From Rhodospirillaceae bacterium (GTDB lineage: Bacteria; Pseudomonadota; Alphaproteobacteria; Rhodospirillales; UBA2165), in the NCBI GenBank assembly GCA_018649725.1, contig JABIHH010000083.1, forward strand, positions 1 through 64,000: a DNA stretch of 64,000 bases. The letters run 5' to 3'. The first letter of the stretch is position 1, and every line of letters begins with the position of its first letter. Both the position numbers and the translations under genes were made by a program. This document shows positions 9,279 through 17,329 of this stretch, piece after piece. The notes beneath the pieces were generated by a model, which saw only the letters and a list, made by a program, of their open reading frames with translations, ran no database searches and had not been told where the DNA came from.

Positions 9279-9644
9279 TTATTCCAATTGGGTAAGAGCC
9301 GCGATAAAATTATCCTCGCTGATAACCTTGGTGACATGACCTTTGCTGTTGGTGTCTTCAACCAGCACGACATCACCCAGCTTAGCGATCCGGCTTTCAC
9401 CATCACTCGCTGTGATCTCAATTGCCCCCTGCACAACAGCAAAATATTGGCGGCGCGGCGCCGGATGCGCAACGCCAACCCAGCCAACCGGAAATTCAAA
9501 AAAGGAAAAACGCGTCGCATCCCGGATTTCGGAGACCAAAAAAGGCTCAGCCGGTGGGGCAAAATCCTCCACCCGCATATCATCCTCAACATCTTCGAAG
9601 TGTGTCTCACCGTCACTATCGGCATAAAGCCGGAGATAGCGCAT
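9279..9644 (-). CDS. Small cupin-domain protein
   Basis: This 121-residue protein has a single cupin-like beta barrel. The core reads QYFAVVQGAIEITASDGESRIAKLGDVVLVEDTNSKGHVTKVI, with the second-motif glycine and histidine (GDVVLVEDTNSKGH). The N-terminal LYADSDGETHFEDVEDDM stretch is shared by a family of small alphaproteobacterial cupins. The more internal ATG at 9644 was preferred to one four codons upstream. It lies 12 bp after the TRAP large permease gene and 3 bp before the glyoxalase-like gene in a tight minus-strand operon. The function is unknown. Confidence 0.72.
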   Translation of the reverse strand: MRYLRLYADSDGETHFEDVEDDMRVEDFAPPAEPFLVSEIRDATRFSFFEFPVGWVGVAHPAPRRQYFAVVQGAIEITASDGESRIAKLGDVVLVEDTNSKGHVTKVISEDNFIAALTQLE

Positions 9645-9656
9645 TTTCCAAATCAC

Positions 9657-10955
9657 CTAATACATTAAATTTGGCAACCATAACGCAACTGGTGGGAAGA
9701 AGACAACGATTGCCAGACGGAAAATGTCAGCTGCAAAGAATGGGGCAATGCCTTTGAAGATGGTTCCGAGCGGCACGTCCGGCAGCATCGATTTCATGAT
9801 GAAGACATTGAGCCCGATCGGCGGCGTGATGAGGCTGATCTCAACCACCATCACGAGGACAATGCCCCACCAGATGAGATCGAAACCAAGTGCAGAGATC
9901 ACCGGCACAAAAATCGGCACGGTCAAGAAGATCATCGCAATACCTTCGATGAACATACCGAGGATCACATAAAAGCACATGATCACCAGGACAACTTGGA
10001 GCGGCGTCGCATTGAGGCTGCTGATGAAACTCAGCACAGCTTCGGGCATGCCGGAGATGTTGACGAACTGGTTGAGGATGAGCGCACCAAAGGCAACCGT
10101 GAAAATCATCGCGGTCGTCCTGGCCGCCTCAATTAGGCTGTCGACAAATATCGACCAGGTCATCTTTTTCCGCATAATTGCGAAAATAAGTGCCCCACCT
10201 GCACCAATACCACCGGCCTCGGTCGAGGTGAAAACCCCAAAGAAAATGCCGCCCATAATCAGGAAGAACAGGAACAACACGCCCCACACTTTATAGAGCG
10301 AAGTTAGACGTTCTTTCCAAGCCGTACGCACACCGGGAGGCCCGATCTCTGGCCAAATTGAGGTGACGATCCGAATGACAGCGATATAGGCCGCAATGGT
10401 AATTAGGCCCGGAATAACACCCGCCATAAACAGTTTGGCAATATCCTCTTCGGTTAGTAGGCCATAGATGATCAACGCGCCTGAGGGTGGAATGAGAATA
10501 CCCATGGTACCACCGGCCGCCACCGTGCCGGCAGATAAGCTATCGGCATAGCCAAATTTCCGCATTGACGGGATCGCCACTTTCGCCATGGTGGCCGCTG
10601 TCGCGGCACTTGAACCAGAGACCGCCGCAAAGCCGCCGCAGGCTGCAACGGTTGCCATAGCAAGCCCGCCCCTAAAATGCCCCAACCATTTATAAGAGGT
10701 CTCATACAAATCATTCGAGAGCGCGGCCCTCGCAACAAACACGCCCATCAATATAAAGAGCGGCAGGACCGAGAATTGAAAGTTGAGGCCAAGGTCGAGA
10801 ATTTGCTGTCCAGCGACAGAATTAGCCGCCACAAAGCCTTTCGGATGAACGGCAGCAAAACCAAAATAACCCACCATCATGAGGCTCATGCCGAGAGGAA
10901 ATCCCATAAACAGGATAAGCAGCAGGATCGCAATGCCAAAAAGAGCGACTTCCAT
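9657..10955 (-). CDS. TRAP transporter large permease, DctM type (system 1)
   Basis: This 432-residue integral membrane protein is the large subunit that carries substrate across the inner membrane using a sodium gradient. About 12 hydrophobic segments are visible. DctM signatures include PLGMSLMMVGYFGF at the N-terminus, GGFAAVSGSSAATAATMAKVAIPSM, GTVAAGGTMGILIPPSGALIIYGLLTEE and the C-terminal SLITPPIGLNVFIMKSM. It lies 16 bp downstream of the DctQ gene, which in turn is 6 bp after the binding-protein gene, so the operon order is P-Q-M. The surrounding genes suggest that the cargo is an organic acid related to the locus. Confidence 0.95.
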   Translation of the reverse strand: MEVALFGIAILLLILFMGFPLGMSLMMVGYFGFAAVHPKGFVAANSVAGQQILDLGLNFQFSVLPLFILMGVFVARAALSNDLYETSYKWLGHFRGGLAMATVAACGGFAAVSGSSAATAATMAKVAIPSMRKFGYADSLSAGTVAAGGTMGILIPPSGALIIYGLLTEEDIAKLFMAGVIPGLITIAAYIAVIRIVTSIWPEIGPPGVRTAWKERLTSLYKVWGVLFLFFLIMGGIFFGVFTSTEAGGIGAGGALIFAIMRKKMTWSIFVDSLIEAARTTAMIFTVAFGALILNQFVNISGMPEAVLSFISSLNATPLQVVLVIMCFYVILGMFIEGIAMIFLTVPIFVPVISALGFDLIWWGIVLVMVVEISLITPPIGLNVFIMKSMLPDVPLGTIFKGIAPFFAADIFRLAIVVFFPPVALWLPNLMY

Positions 10956-10971
10956 CTAATTAATTATCCTT

Positions 10972-11568
10972 TTAACCGCTGACCGAGATGTTGGGTCCGG
11001 ATTTCTCTTCCGGATCACCACCGTCCTGGATATAGCGCCAAATGACGCCAAGGAAAATGACGCACGCAAAGACACCTAAGCCGGATAAAACATAGACAAT
11101 CGGAGCTTGCGGCATGTCGAGATATTCGGTGATAAAATCAGCTTCCCGCATCGTCTCCGCCTGATCAAACATCAACCAGGCGATAAAGCCGACGACGGCT
11201 AATGTGCCCAGCAATACGACCAAATGGATGATATAGCGGACCGGCCCTTTATAGAACCGCTCGAACATGCCGACCGTGATGTGGCCGCGATCTAGGGTTA
11301 CCAAAGGGAGCGCTGTAAAAATCGTTAGCCCGAGCAAAAAGGCAATGATCTCATGGGCACCGGTAATCGGCGCATTTAGAAAATAACGCCCAATCACATC
11401 GAAGAAGGTAATCGCCAACATAAGAAAAAGGAAGAAAGCCGAGACGAGTGTTAGAGCTCTAACAACGAGAGATTGATTGCCATCGCCTACACCCGGCCCC
11501 CAGGACTGGATTTCCCCATTATTTTCCTGGTCCGGTGTGTTTTCCGAACCAGGGTTTTGGTCAGACAT
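10972..11568 (-). CDS. TRAP transporter small permease, DctQ type (system 1)
   Basis: This 198-residue protein has four predicted membrane helices between about residues 30 and 175. It shows the DctQ pattern MLAITFFDVIGRYFLNAPITGAHEIIAFLLGLTIF and the charged loop TLDRGHITVGMFERF. The hydrophilic N-terminal 30 residues are rich in Asn, Asp and Glu. It forms the membrane complex with the adjacent DctM. The gap to the upstream binding-protein gene is only 6 bp, which implies translational coupling and contrasts with systems 2 and 3, where a hairpin separates the binding protein from the membrane genes. Confidence 0.93.
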   Translation of the reverse strand: MSDQNPGSENTPDQENNGEIQSWGPGVGDGNQSLVVRALTLVSAFFLFLMLAITFFDVIGRYFLNAPITGAHEIIAFLLGLTIFTALPLVTLDRGHITVGMFERFYKGPVRYIIHLVVLLGTLAVVGFIAWLMFDQAETMREADFITEYLDMPQAPIVYVLSGLGVFACVIFLGVIWRYIQDGGDPEEKSGPNISVSG

Positions 11569-11574
11569 CGGCGC

Positions 11575-12642
11575 TTATTTCTTCATGAAAATTTTGCGGG
11601 TTTGCTTGGTCACGTCAGCAGCGGTCTTTTTATAAAAGGCGAGCGCTGCGGCACCATCAACGCCTTTTTTATTGGCCTTTTTGACCCAGCCTTTTTCAAG
11701 AAAACCAATACGTTTTTTAACGTTAGCAATTAATGCTGGCGAGGCATGCTCAACTGGCACGTTGTTTTTCTTCAAAACAAACAGCGCCTTTTTATCAAAT
11801 TTTTCCCACGCGATACCAACACGCCGGATGGCTTTCTCACCGGACACAGAGGTCACAGCCTTTTTGTCCTGGGCTGACAACCCATCCCAGGTTTTCTTAT
11901 TCATGATGAATGAGAAAGAAGAATTGCCGAGTTTACCGGGGAAATCGGTGACGTATTTCAGGTAACGCGCATATTTAAAGGAAATTACAGCGCCATTGCC
12001 GGTCAATGTGCCGTCAACAGTCCCTTTGGAGATAAACTCGAACTGCTTCACGCCCGGCGATGTCACAACGGTCGCACCGAGTTTGCTCATGATAACTTTT
12101 GCCAAACCCGGACTGGTCCGCATCTTAAAGCCTTTGAGATCAGCGATGGTGCGAATGGGTTTACCCGTGCTCTGAAAAGATTCTCCTGCCAAAACAAATG
12201 AGGCCAAAAGCTTCATGCCTTTATACTCGTTGGCTTTATTGAAAAACTTTTGCTGAGTGCGCCACAGACCAACCGTCGCGCCGACAGGAGACGGCGTGTT
12301 AAAGGGCAGTTCTGCCACTTGAGGAAGCGAGACACGTTTACGAATAAAGGCGTTTGCTGTCATCGCCACGTCAGCAACACCCTTGGCCACCATATCCCAT
12401 TGACGCGGTGGCGGTGCCATTGAAGCAGTCGGCGTGTGGACTTTAATGCGGCCCTGCGTCGCTTTGGTGACATTTTCAGCCCACGGCTTCATCAGCGCCC
12501 GATAAAACGGTGTGACGCGCGGAATAAAAACGTTCATCGTTAACGTAGTTTCAGCAGAGGCTGGTGCCGAGGCAATGACGCTGCCAAGTCCAGCAGTACC
12601 GGCTACCAAAGCAGCCATACCGATATAAGTTAGTTTTCTCAT
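11575..12642 (-). CDS. TRAP transporter periplasmic substrate-binding protein, DctP type (system 1)
   Basis: This 355-residue secreted binding protein captures the substrate and delivers it to the DctQM membrane complex. The signal peptide (MRKLTYIGMAALVAGTAGLG...) ends around ASA at residue 30. The family layout is visible: PFYRALMKPWAENVTKATQGRIKVH, then GFKMRTSPGLAKVIMSKLGATVV, where the arginine of MRTS corresponds to the conserved carboxylate-binding arginine of DctP proteins. That residue supports an organic acid ligand. It is the first gene of the P-Q-M set. A 125-bp gap to the upstream monooxygenase gene could contain an internal promoter. Confidence 0.93.
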   Translation of the reverse strand: MRKLTYIGMAALVAGTAGLGSVIASAPASAETTLTMNVFIPRVTPFYRALMKPWAENVTKATQGRIKVHTPTASMAPPPRQWDMVAKGVADVAMTANAFIRKRVSLPQVAELPFNTPSPVGATVGLWRTQQKFFNKANEYKGMKLLASFVLAGESFQSTGKPIRTIADLKGFKMRTSPGLAKVIMSKLGATVVTSPGVKQFEFISKGTVDGTLTGNGAVISFKYARYLKYVTDFPGKLGNSSFSFIMNKKTWDGLSAQDKKAVTSVSGEKAIRRVGIAWEKFDKKALFVLKKNNVPVEHASPALIANVKKRIGFLEKGWVKKANKKGVDGAAALAFYKKTAADVTKQTRKIFMKK

Positions 12643-12767
12643 GATAATCTCCCCATTTTAAAATCATTATTTTTAATTGACTTCACCTTAAGTCAGAATT
12701 GATTTCCAGATCAAGGGTTGTACGTTCACCTAACCAACAAAGTATCAGTGCAACCGTCTCGGTATCA

Positions 12768-14105
12768 CTAGGAATTGTACCGGCTAACCGGGCGTTTCAG
12801 GCCTAAATTGTCGCGCAAGGTTGAGCCTTGGTATTCGGTTCTGAAGAGATCGCGGCGTTGCAGCTCCGGGATAACGAGATCAACGAAGTCATTGAGCGAG
12901 GCCGGCAGTACGGAGGGCAGGATGTTGAAGCCGTCGGTCGCGTCATTGCTCAGCCAGTCTTCCATGAAGTCGGCGATGTGAGACGGCGTGCCGGTCATCA
13001 CGAGTTTGCCCCTGGCACCGGCGACCCGCATGGCAAGTTCGCGAATTGTCAGGTTTTCTTCCTTGGCCATTGTCGTGAGTTCTGCAACCGTGCTTTTGCT
13101 GGCATTGGTTTCGCCGAGTTCCGGCACGGGGTCGTCCAAATCATAGCCTGATAAATCAACATAACCCAAGACGGTGGCGAGGATTTCTTTGGCCACGATG
13201 GGGTCGATCATCGACTGCATTTCATCGAATTTTTCTTCAGCCTCGCTCATGGTTGAGGCGACCACGGGGCTGAGGCCCGGCAATACTTTGACATCATCCG
13301 GCGTGCGGCCAAATTTTTCTGTGCGGCCTTTAAGATCGGCATAATAAGCTTGCGCCACCTCGATCGAGTTTGGTGAGCAAAAGACAGCCTCGGCAGTTTC
13401 CGCCGCCAACTCGATCCCCGCCTCGGAAGCACCCGCCTGAACAATCACCGGATGACCTTGGATCGGACGTGGGACGTTGAGCGGTCCTTTGACAGAGAAA
13501 TGTTTGCCCTTGTGGTCCAACGTGTGAAGCTTCTCTTTATCGAAATAGAGGCCACTTTTGACATCGCGCAAAAAAGCATCATCATCCCAGCTGTCCCAGA
13601 GGCCTTTAACGACTTCGGCAAATTCACGGGCACGTTCGTAGCGCTCTGCATGGGAGAAATGGGTTTCGCGGCCAAAGTTTTGCGCCTCAGCATCCTGCAC
13701 GGAGGTCACTAAATTCCAGCCTGCTCGTCCACCACTGATATGATCAAGCGAGGCAAATTTACGGGCAACGTGAAACGGCTCGTTATAGCTGGTCGATGCG
13801 GTTGCGGTGAGGCCAATATTTTTGGTCACCATCGCCAGAGCAGAGAGCAGCGTGATCGGTTCGAAATTGGCAATGTATTGAGCGGAGCGGGACAGCGCTT
13901 CGATATTGGCACGGCGCACGGCGACCGAGTCTTGAAAAAAGACCATGTCCATCTTACCACGCTCGGCGGTTTGAGTTATGTCGACATAGTGCTGGAGATT
14001 AATCCCGGCATCGATTTGAGCGCCGGAATGCTTCCAGGAGGCAACATGATGGCCAGTCGGGTTAAAAAACACCCCAAGCCTTAGCTGTCGCCCCCCCTTT
14101 GGCAT
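12768..14105 (-). CDS. NtaA/SnaA/DszA-type flavin-dependent monooxygenase
   Basis: This 445-residue luciferase-like monooxygenase uses reduced flavin supplied by a separate reductase. The N-terminus LRLGVFFNPTGHHVASWKH and the segments DMVFFQDSVAVRR, TASTSYNEPFHVARKFASLDHISGGRAGWNLVTS and PVIVQAGASEAGIELAAETAEAVFC are characteristic of the nitrilotriacetate/EDTA/dibenzothiophene-sulfone monooxygenase group. Such enzymes oxidise C-N or C-S bonds; NTA monooxygenase releases glyoxylate. No flavin reductase gene lies alongside, so one must be supplied from elsewhere. The M24 protein gene lies 5 bp upstream. The substrate is not deducible, but a nitrogen-containing carboxylate fits the context. 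Confidence 0.9.
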   Translation of the reverse strand: MPKGGRQLRLGVFFNPTGHHVASWKHSGAQIDAGINLQHYVDITQTAERGKMDMVFFQDSVAVRRANIEALSRSAQYIANFEPITLLSALAMVTKNIGLTATASTSYNEPFHVARKFASLDHISGGRAGWNLVTSVQDAEAQNFGRETHFSHAERYERAREFAEVVKGLWDSWDDDAFLRDVKSGLYFDKEKLHTLDHKGKHFSVKGPLNVPRPIQGHPVIVQAGASEAGIELAAETAEAVFCSPNSIEVAQAYYADLKGRTEKFGRTPDDVKVLPGLSPVVASTMSEAEEKFDEMQSMIDPIVAKEILATVLGYVDLSGYDLDDPVPELGETNASKSTVAELTTMAKEENLTIRELAMRVAGARGKLVMTGTPSHIADFMEDWLSNDATDGFNILPSVLPASLNDFVDLVIPELQRRDLFRTEYQGSTLRDNLGLKRPVSRYNS

Positions 14106-14110
14106 AAGTG

Positions 14111-15313
14111 TTACCCCACTTCGAACAGTTTTTGCGGCATCTTGTGAATGGTTTCGCCTGGGCCATCGGCACCAATGATGTAATTGTCACAAATCCATGA
14201 ATAGACATTGCCGCGGATATAACCCGGATGGCAGACGATATTCATGTTCTGCTCGATGTTCATCGGCTCATCTTTACGGATTAAAGGACGCTCAACCATT
14301 TCATAGCCTTGGCCATGGCAATAGAGCCGGTTTTCTGGGTCGCGGTCATTCTCGACCATAAAGGCGTTATATTTATCCCAAATTTCAGCGCAAGGTGTGC
14401 CCGGCTTCATCAGATCGAGCGTGAACTGTTGTGCTTCCAGTGTGAAAGCAAGTTCGTCATGCTGCTCTTGGGTTGCTTCACCCAAAACAATCGTCCGGCC
14501 AATCTCAGCGAAAAAGCCGCCAGCACCATTGTTCTCGACCAACATATTAAAGCTGTCGCCTTCTTGGATTACCCGGTCTTGATTGTGACGTGGGCCAATT
14601 GCGGTTGGCGTGCCGACTTGCCAAGACTGGCAGAGATAGACGCCCTGTTCGCTGCCCAAATTGTGACCGACATGAAGCGCCACGGCGGCAACGTCTGAGT
14701 CTTTCATACCTGGCTTAATCTCGGCGATAACCGCTTCCATCGAAGCAACCTGCTGCGCTGCCGTGCCTTCGATCATTTTAATTTCTTCAGCACTTTTGAT
14801 GACCTTGATATGATCCATCATGTCAGAGGCTTCAACATAAGTCGCGTTTGGAAACTGGCGTTTCACATAATCGACCATCGCATAGGACATCTGATAAGTA
14901 CCGACCAGACCGATGGTGCCGTCTTTGTATGGCTCTAGCGCTTTGCAAGCGAGAGACGGATCATAGTCACGGGTGTACGGAGCCGAGGCATAAGACGGCG
15001 TCGTCATCAGGCGCTTTACGCCCCGGTGAATACCGTCAGAACCACCAACATCCAGATCGCGCTCCATATCGAACGGACCTTGATTGATTTGGCTCATATC
15101 GTCATCGGCTGGAAACACAACGGTCATCGGATAGCCATTCGTCGCCGGAACGTCCGTGACATATTTGGTGTAGCCACCCATGTGGTCGTTATTGTTCTGC
15201 ATAAGCAAGGCATCTATGCCCTGCTCTTTCATGGCGGCCCGAATGGCGGCCCAGCGGCGCTCCAACTCAGTCGTTGATACTGGTGTGTTCACGCGTTCTG
15301 ACATCTGGTTCAT
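14111..15313 (-). CDS. M24 (creatinase/aminopeptidase P-like) protein lacking most metal ligands
   Basis: This 400-residue protein has an N-terminal creatinase domain (about 10-160) and a C-terminal pita-bread M24 domain (about 175-390). The usual dinuclear metal site of M24 peptidases needs Asp, Asp, His, Glu, Glu. Here His333 in CHGQGYEMVERP is kept. The second Asp is Glu270 (FFAEIGRT), the first falls in a VENNG segment without Asp, the Glu of the usual TIEPG motif is His362 (VCHPG), and the last Glu is Cys375 (WICDNY). The protein therefore resembles creatinase, a metal-free C-N hydrolase of the same fold, more than an aminopeptidase. DddP-type DMSP lyases keep their metal ligands, so that role is unlikely. 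It lies 5 bp before the monooxygenase gene. Confidence 0.85.
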   Translation of the reverse strand: MNQMSERVNTPVSTTELERRWAAIRAAMKEQGIDALLMQNNNDHMGGYTKYVTDVPATNGYPMTVVFPADDDMSQINQGPFDMERDLDVGGSDGIHRGVKRLMTTPSYASAPYTRDYDPSLACKALEPYKDGTIGLVGTYQMSYAMVDYVKRQFPNATYVEASDMMDHIKVIKSAEEIKMIEGTAAQQVASMEAVIAEIKPGMKDSDVAAVALHVGHNLGSEQGVYLCQSWQVGTPTAIGPRHNQDRVIQEGDSFNMLVENNGAGGFFAEIGRTIVLGEATQEQHDELAFTLEAQQFTLDLMKPGTPCAEIWDKYNAFMVENDRDPENRLYCHGQGYEMVERPLIRKDEPMNIEQNMNIVCHPGYIRGNVYSWICDNYIIGADGPGETIHKMPQKLFEVG

Positions 15314-15341
15314 AATTTATCTCCCCTAATTCTAAATTTTA

Positions 15342-16280
15342 TTATTCAACGATATTGATCATTTGATCGAGTTTGCCATCGACATAGGCGCGTAGATTGG
15401 GCTCGATCACGGTTAAAATGCGCTCGGCATACATATCGCTACGACCACCGGTAAACGGCGTCATAAAGACATTATCCATATCCCAAAGCGGGCTTTCATC
15501 GGGCAGTGGCGCCACCTCATAAACATCCAATCCAGCAGCCGTAATCTCGCCATTGTTCAAGGCTTCAATCAGCGCCGTCTCGTCAACCACACCGCCTCGG
15601 GCAACATTGATCAAACAGGCAGATGGTTTCATCGCCTTGAAAGTATCGGCATTAATGATTTTATCCGTGTCCTCGCTGTATGGAACCAGCGCAATCAGGA
15701 AGTCCACATCGGCGACGGCTTCAGCCATATTGTCACGGGAGAAGACTTTATCGATGCCTTCAACCGGCCGGTCTGTTCTGGAAATACCATAGACGGTCAT
15801 ACCCAACGCTTTAAAGGTCCGGGCCATATGCTCGGCAATGGCACCCAAACCAAGAATGGCAACTTTCCGCGTATCCAGCACTTTCGGCAGGAAGCGGTCA
15901 AAATTATGGGTCTCTTGGTTTTTCGTCAGACGCCGCACTTGCCGGTAGAGCGCCAACATATGAAGCAGCGTTGTTTCCGTCATTTGCGGTCCATGAATAC
16001 CCCGTCCATTGGTCAACAACATATCTGGACGCGCGGCGATGGCGTCGTCCAAATGATCCGTACCGGTGATATTACACTGCATCCATTTTAGATTTTTCGC
16101 CTTAGCGGCCAAATCCCCGCTTAGCCACCGGCCAATGGAAATGATAACCTCGGTCTCAAGTACCGCAGGCTCGGCGTCAGCCGCATCCCTGACATAAGTA
16201 AATTCAATTTCTGGAAAAATTGGCTCTAAATGGCTTTGATATTTTTCAAATTCGTTATCGACTATAAGAACTTTGGTCAT
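15342..16280 (-). CDS. D-2-hydroxyacid dehydrogenase family protein with altered active site
   Basis: This 312-residue NAD(P)-dependent oxidoreductase resembles GhrA and phosphoglycerate dehydrogenase. The Rossmann motif is VAILGLGAIAEHMARTF (about 140-156), and the substrate-binding arginine is kept in NVARGGVVDE (Arg228). The catalytic Glu-His pair is not where expected: the usual EPLP motif reads APLP (Ala257, with Glu255 two residues earlier), and the usual TPH motif reads TPFTGG (Phe276). I checked the codon, and it is TTT. The family normally reduces glyoxylate or hydroxypyruvate. With this active site it may have a different or much weaker activity. It is the first gene of the long minus-strand run, so its upstream region (16281-16399) should hold the main promoter. 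Confidence 0.85.
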   Translation of the reverse strand: MTKVLIVDNEFEKYQSHLEPIFPEIEFTYVRDAADAEPAVLETEVIISIGRWLSGDLAAKAKNLKWMQCNITGTDHLDDAIAARPDMLLTNGRGIHGPQMTETTLLHMLALYRQVRRLTKNQETHNFDRFLPKVLDTRKVAILGLGAIAEHMARTFKALGMTVYGISRTDRPVEGIDKVFSRDNMAEAVADVDFLIALVPYSEDTDKIINADTFKAMKPSACLINVARGGVVDETALIEALNNGEITAAGLDVYEVAPLPDESPLWDMDNVFMTPFTGGRSDMYAERILTVIEPNLRAYVDGKLDQMINIVE

Positions 16281-16399
16281 TCTACATACCTTTTATGTCT
16301 TCCCCGTCACTATCCATAGAGGCCCAAACCCTTGAAATCAAGACATGCACGCAAGTGTTTTCTGTTCCCTAACAAGGGTGTTCCCTTTAGTATTTCCAG

Positions 16400-16723
16400 A
16401 TGGAGAAATTTACCAGAATAATGCTCGTTTCATTGTTCCTGCTAAATTGGCAGACAAAGCATCTCCATGCTCAATCTGACAACCAATTGAGTATCCAGAA
16501 TGAATTTACCTGTCGGTATTTTGGGCGGGACTATAACATTGGAGCCCGTATATGCCTCACCACACCGGATGGATTGCGGGTGGCCCAGTGTGGCATGGTG
16601 CTTAATAATTCCGCCTGGAAATTGGCGTTAGATAGCTGTCAGCAGGCAACCGAAAAAGTACCGCGCACAAGCTCCAAAGCGCAAAAGTACCTTGAGGAAT
16701 ATATGCGAGGTTATGGCCAATAA
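16400..16723 (+). CDS. Small secreted protein, unknown function
   Basis: This is a 107-residue protein with an apparent signal peptide (MEKFTRIMLVSLFLLN..., cleavage near HAQ at residue 25). The mature part contains four cysteines (FTCRYF, RICLTT, AQCGMV and DSCQQA), which suits disulfide bonding in the periplasm. I do not recognise a family. It stands alone on the plus strand between two minus-strand genes, with a 119-bp upstream gap shared with the hydroxyacid dehydrogenase gene. Its signal sequence and cysteine pattern support a real gene. Confidence 0.6.
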   Translation: MEKFTRIMLVSLFLLNWQTKHLHAQSDNQLSIQNEFTCRYFGRDYNIGARICLTTPDGLRVAQCGMVLNNSAWKLALDSCQQATEKVPRTSSKAQKYLEEYMRGYGQ

Positions 16724-16739
16724 AAGGCTAAATTAACCT

Positions 16740-17231
16740 TCACAAGCCAGCATCACGCCAATCTTCGACGGGATCTTCTGGGTGAGGGACAAAACCAGCC
16801 TTTTTAATGGCTTCGATCGCACAATACTCGTCTTTGTCGGAGGCATCGCCGCTGATGCCAACCGCACCGATTGCCTGGCCTGCCGCATTGCATATCAAAA
16901 CGCCACCTGGAACCGGAATAAAGCGGCCTTGAGAAGCGGCGGCTATCGCACCTTGAAAAGCCGGGCGGTCTTTTAAGCGATCCCTTATTGTACGACTGGA
17001 GATACCCATCCCAAGTGCCCCCCAGGCTTTGCCAGTGGCAATATCTTGCCGCACGATCCCCGAGCCATCTTGCCGTTGAAAAGCAACAAGATTGCCGCCA
17101 GCATCCAATACAGCGACGGTTAGCGGTAAAAGACCAGCTTCCTGACCGGCTGTGAGCGCCGCAGCAATGATTTCATTGGCGTTCTCCAAGGACAAATTGA
17201 CCACCAATTCTTTGACATAATAATCTGACAT
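16740..17231 (-). CDS. GlcG/HbpS-family haem-binding-like protein
   Basis: This is a 163-residue protein of the GlcG/PduO-C/HbpS family. Visible motifs are LPLTVAVLDAGGNLVAFQRQDGSG, then TGKAWGALGMGISSRTI and FIPVPGGVLICNAAGQAIGAVGISGDASDKDE, which are the characteristic conserved blocks. The internal ATG at 17231 was preferred because GGGGAAG lies just upstream; a weaker ATG exists five codons earlier. Members occur next to glycolate oxidase and other oxidoreductase genes and some bind haem or cobalamin, but no specific role is established. It is monocistronic here. Confidence 0.87.
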   Translation of the reverse strand: MSDYYVKELVVNLSLENANEIIAAALTAGQEAGLLPLTVAVLDAGGNLVAFQRQDGSGIVRQDIATGKAWGALGMGISSRTIRDRLKDRPAFQGAIAAASQGRFIPVPGGVLICNAAGQAIGAVGISGDASDKDEYCAIEAIKKAGFVPHPEDPVEDWRDAGL

Positions 17232-17329
17232 CCAGAGCTTCCCCATGTTCTATGAAACTATTTTTTTAAATTATTCTCCTAAACAGAGTCGCATCTCAAG
17301 CAAAAATATGGTGAACTTTTAATGAGAGC

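Noticed and set aside
14111..15313. DddP-type DMSP lyase for the M24 protein
   Set aside because: DddP enzymes keep the Asp, Asp, His, Glu, Glu metal set. This protein has lost most of those residues, so I did not assign the name.
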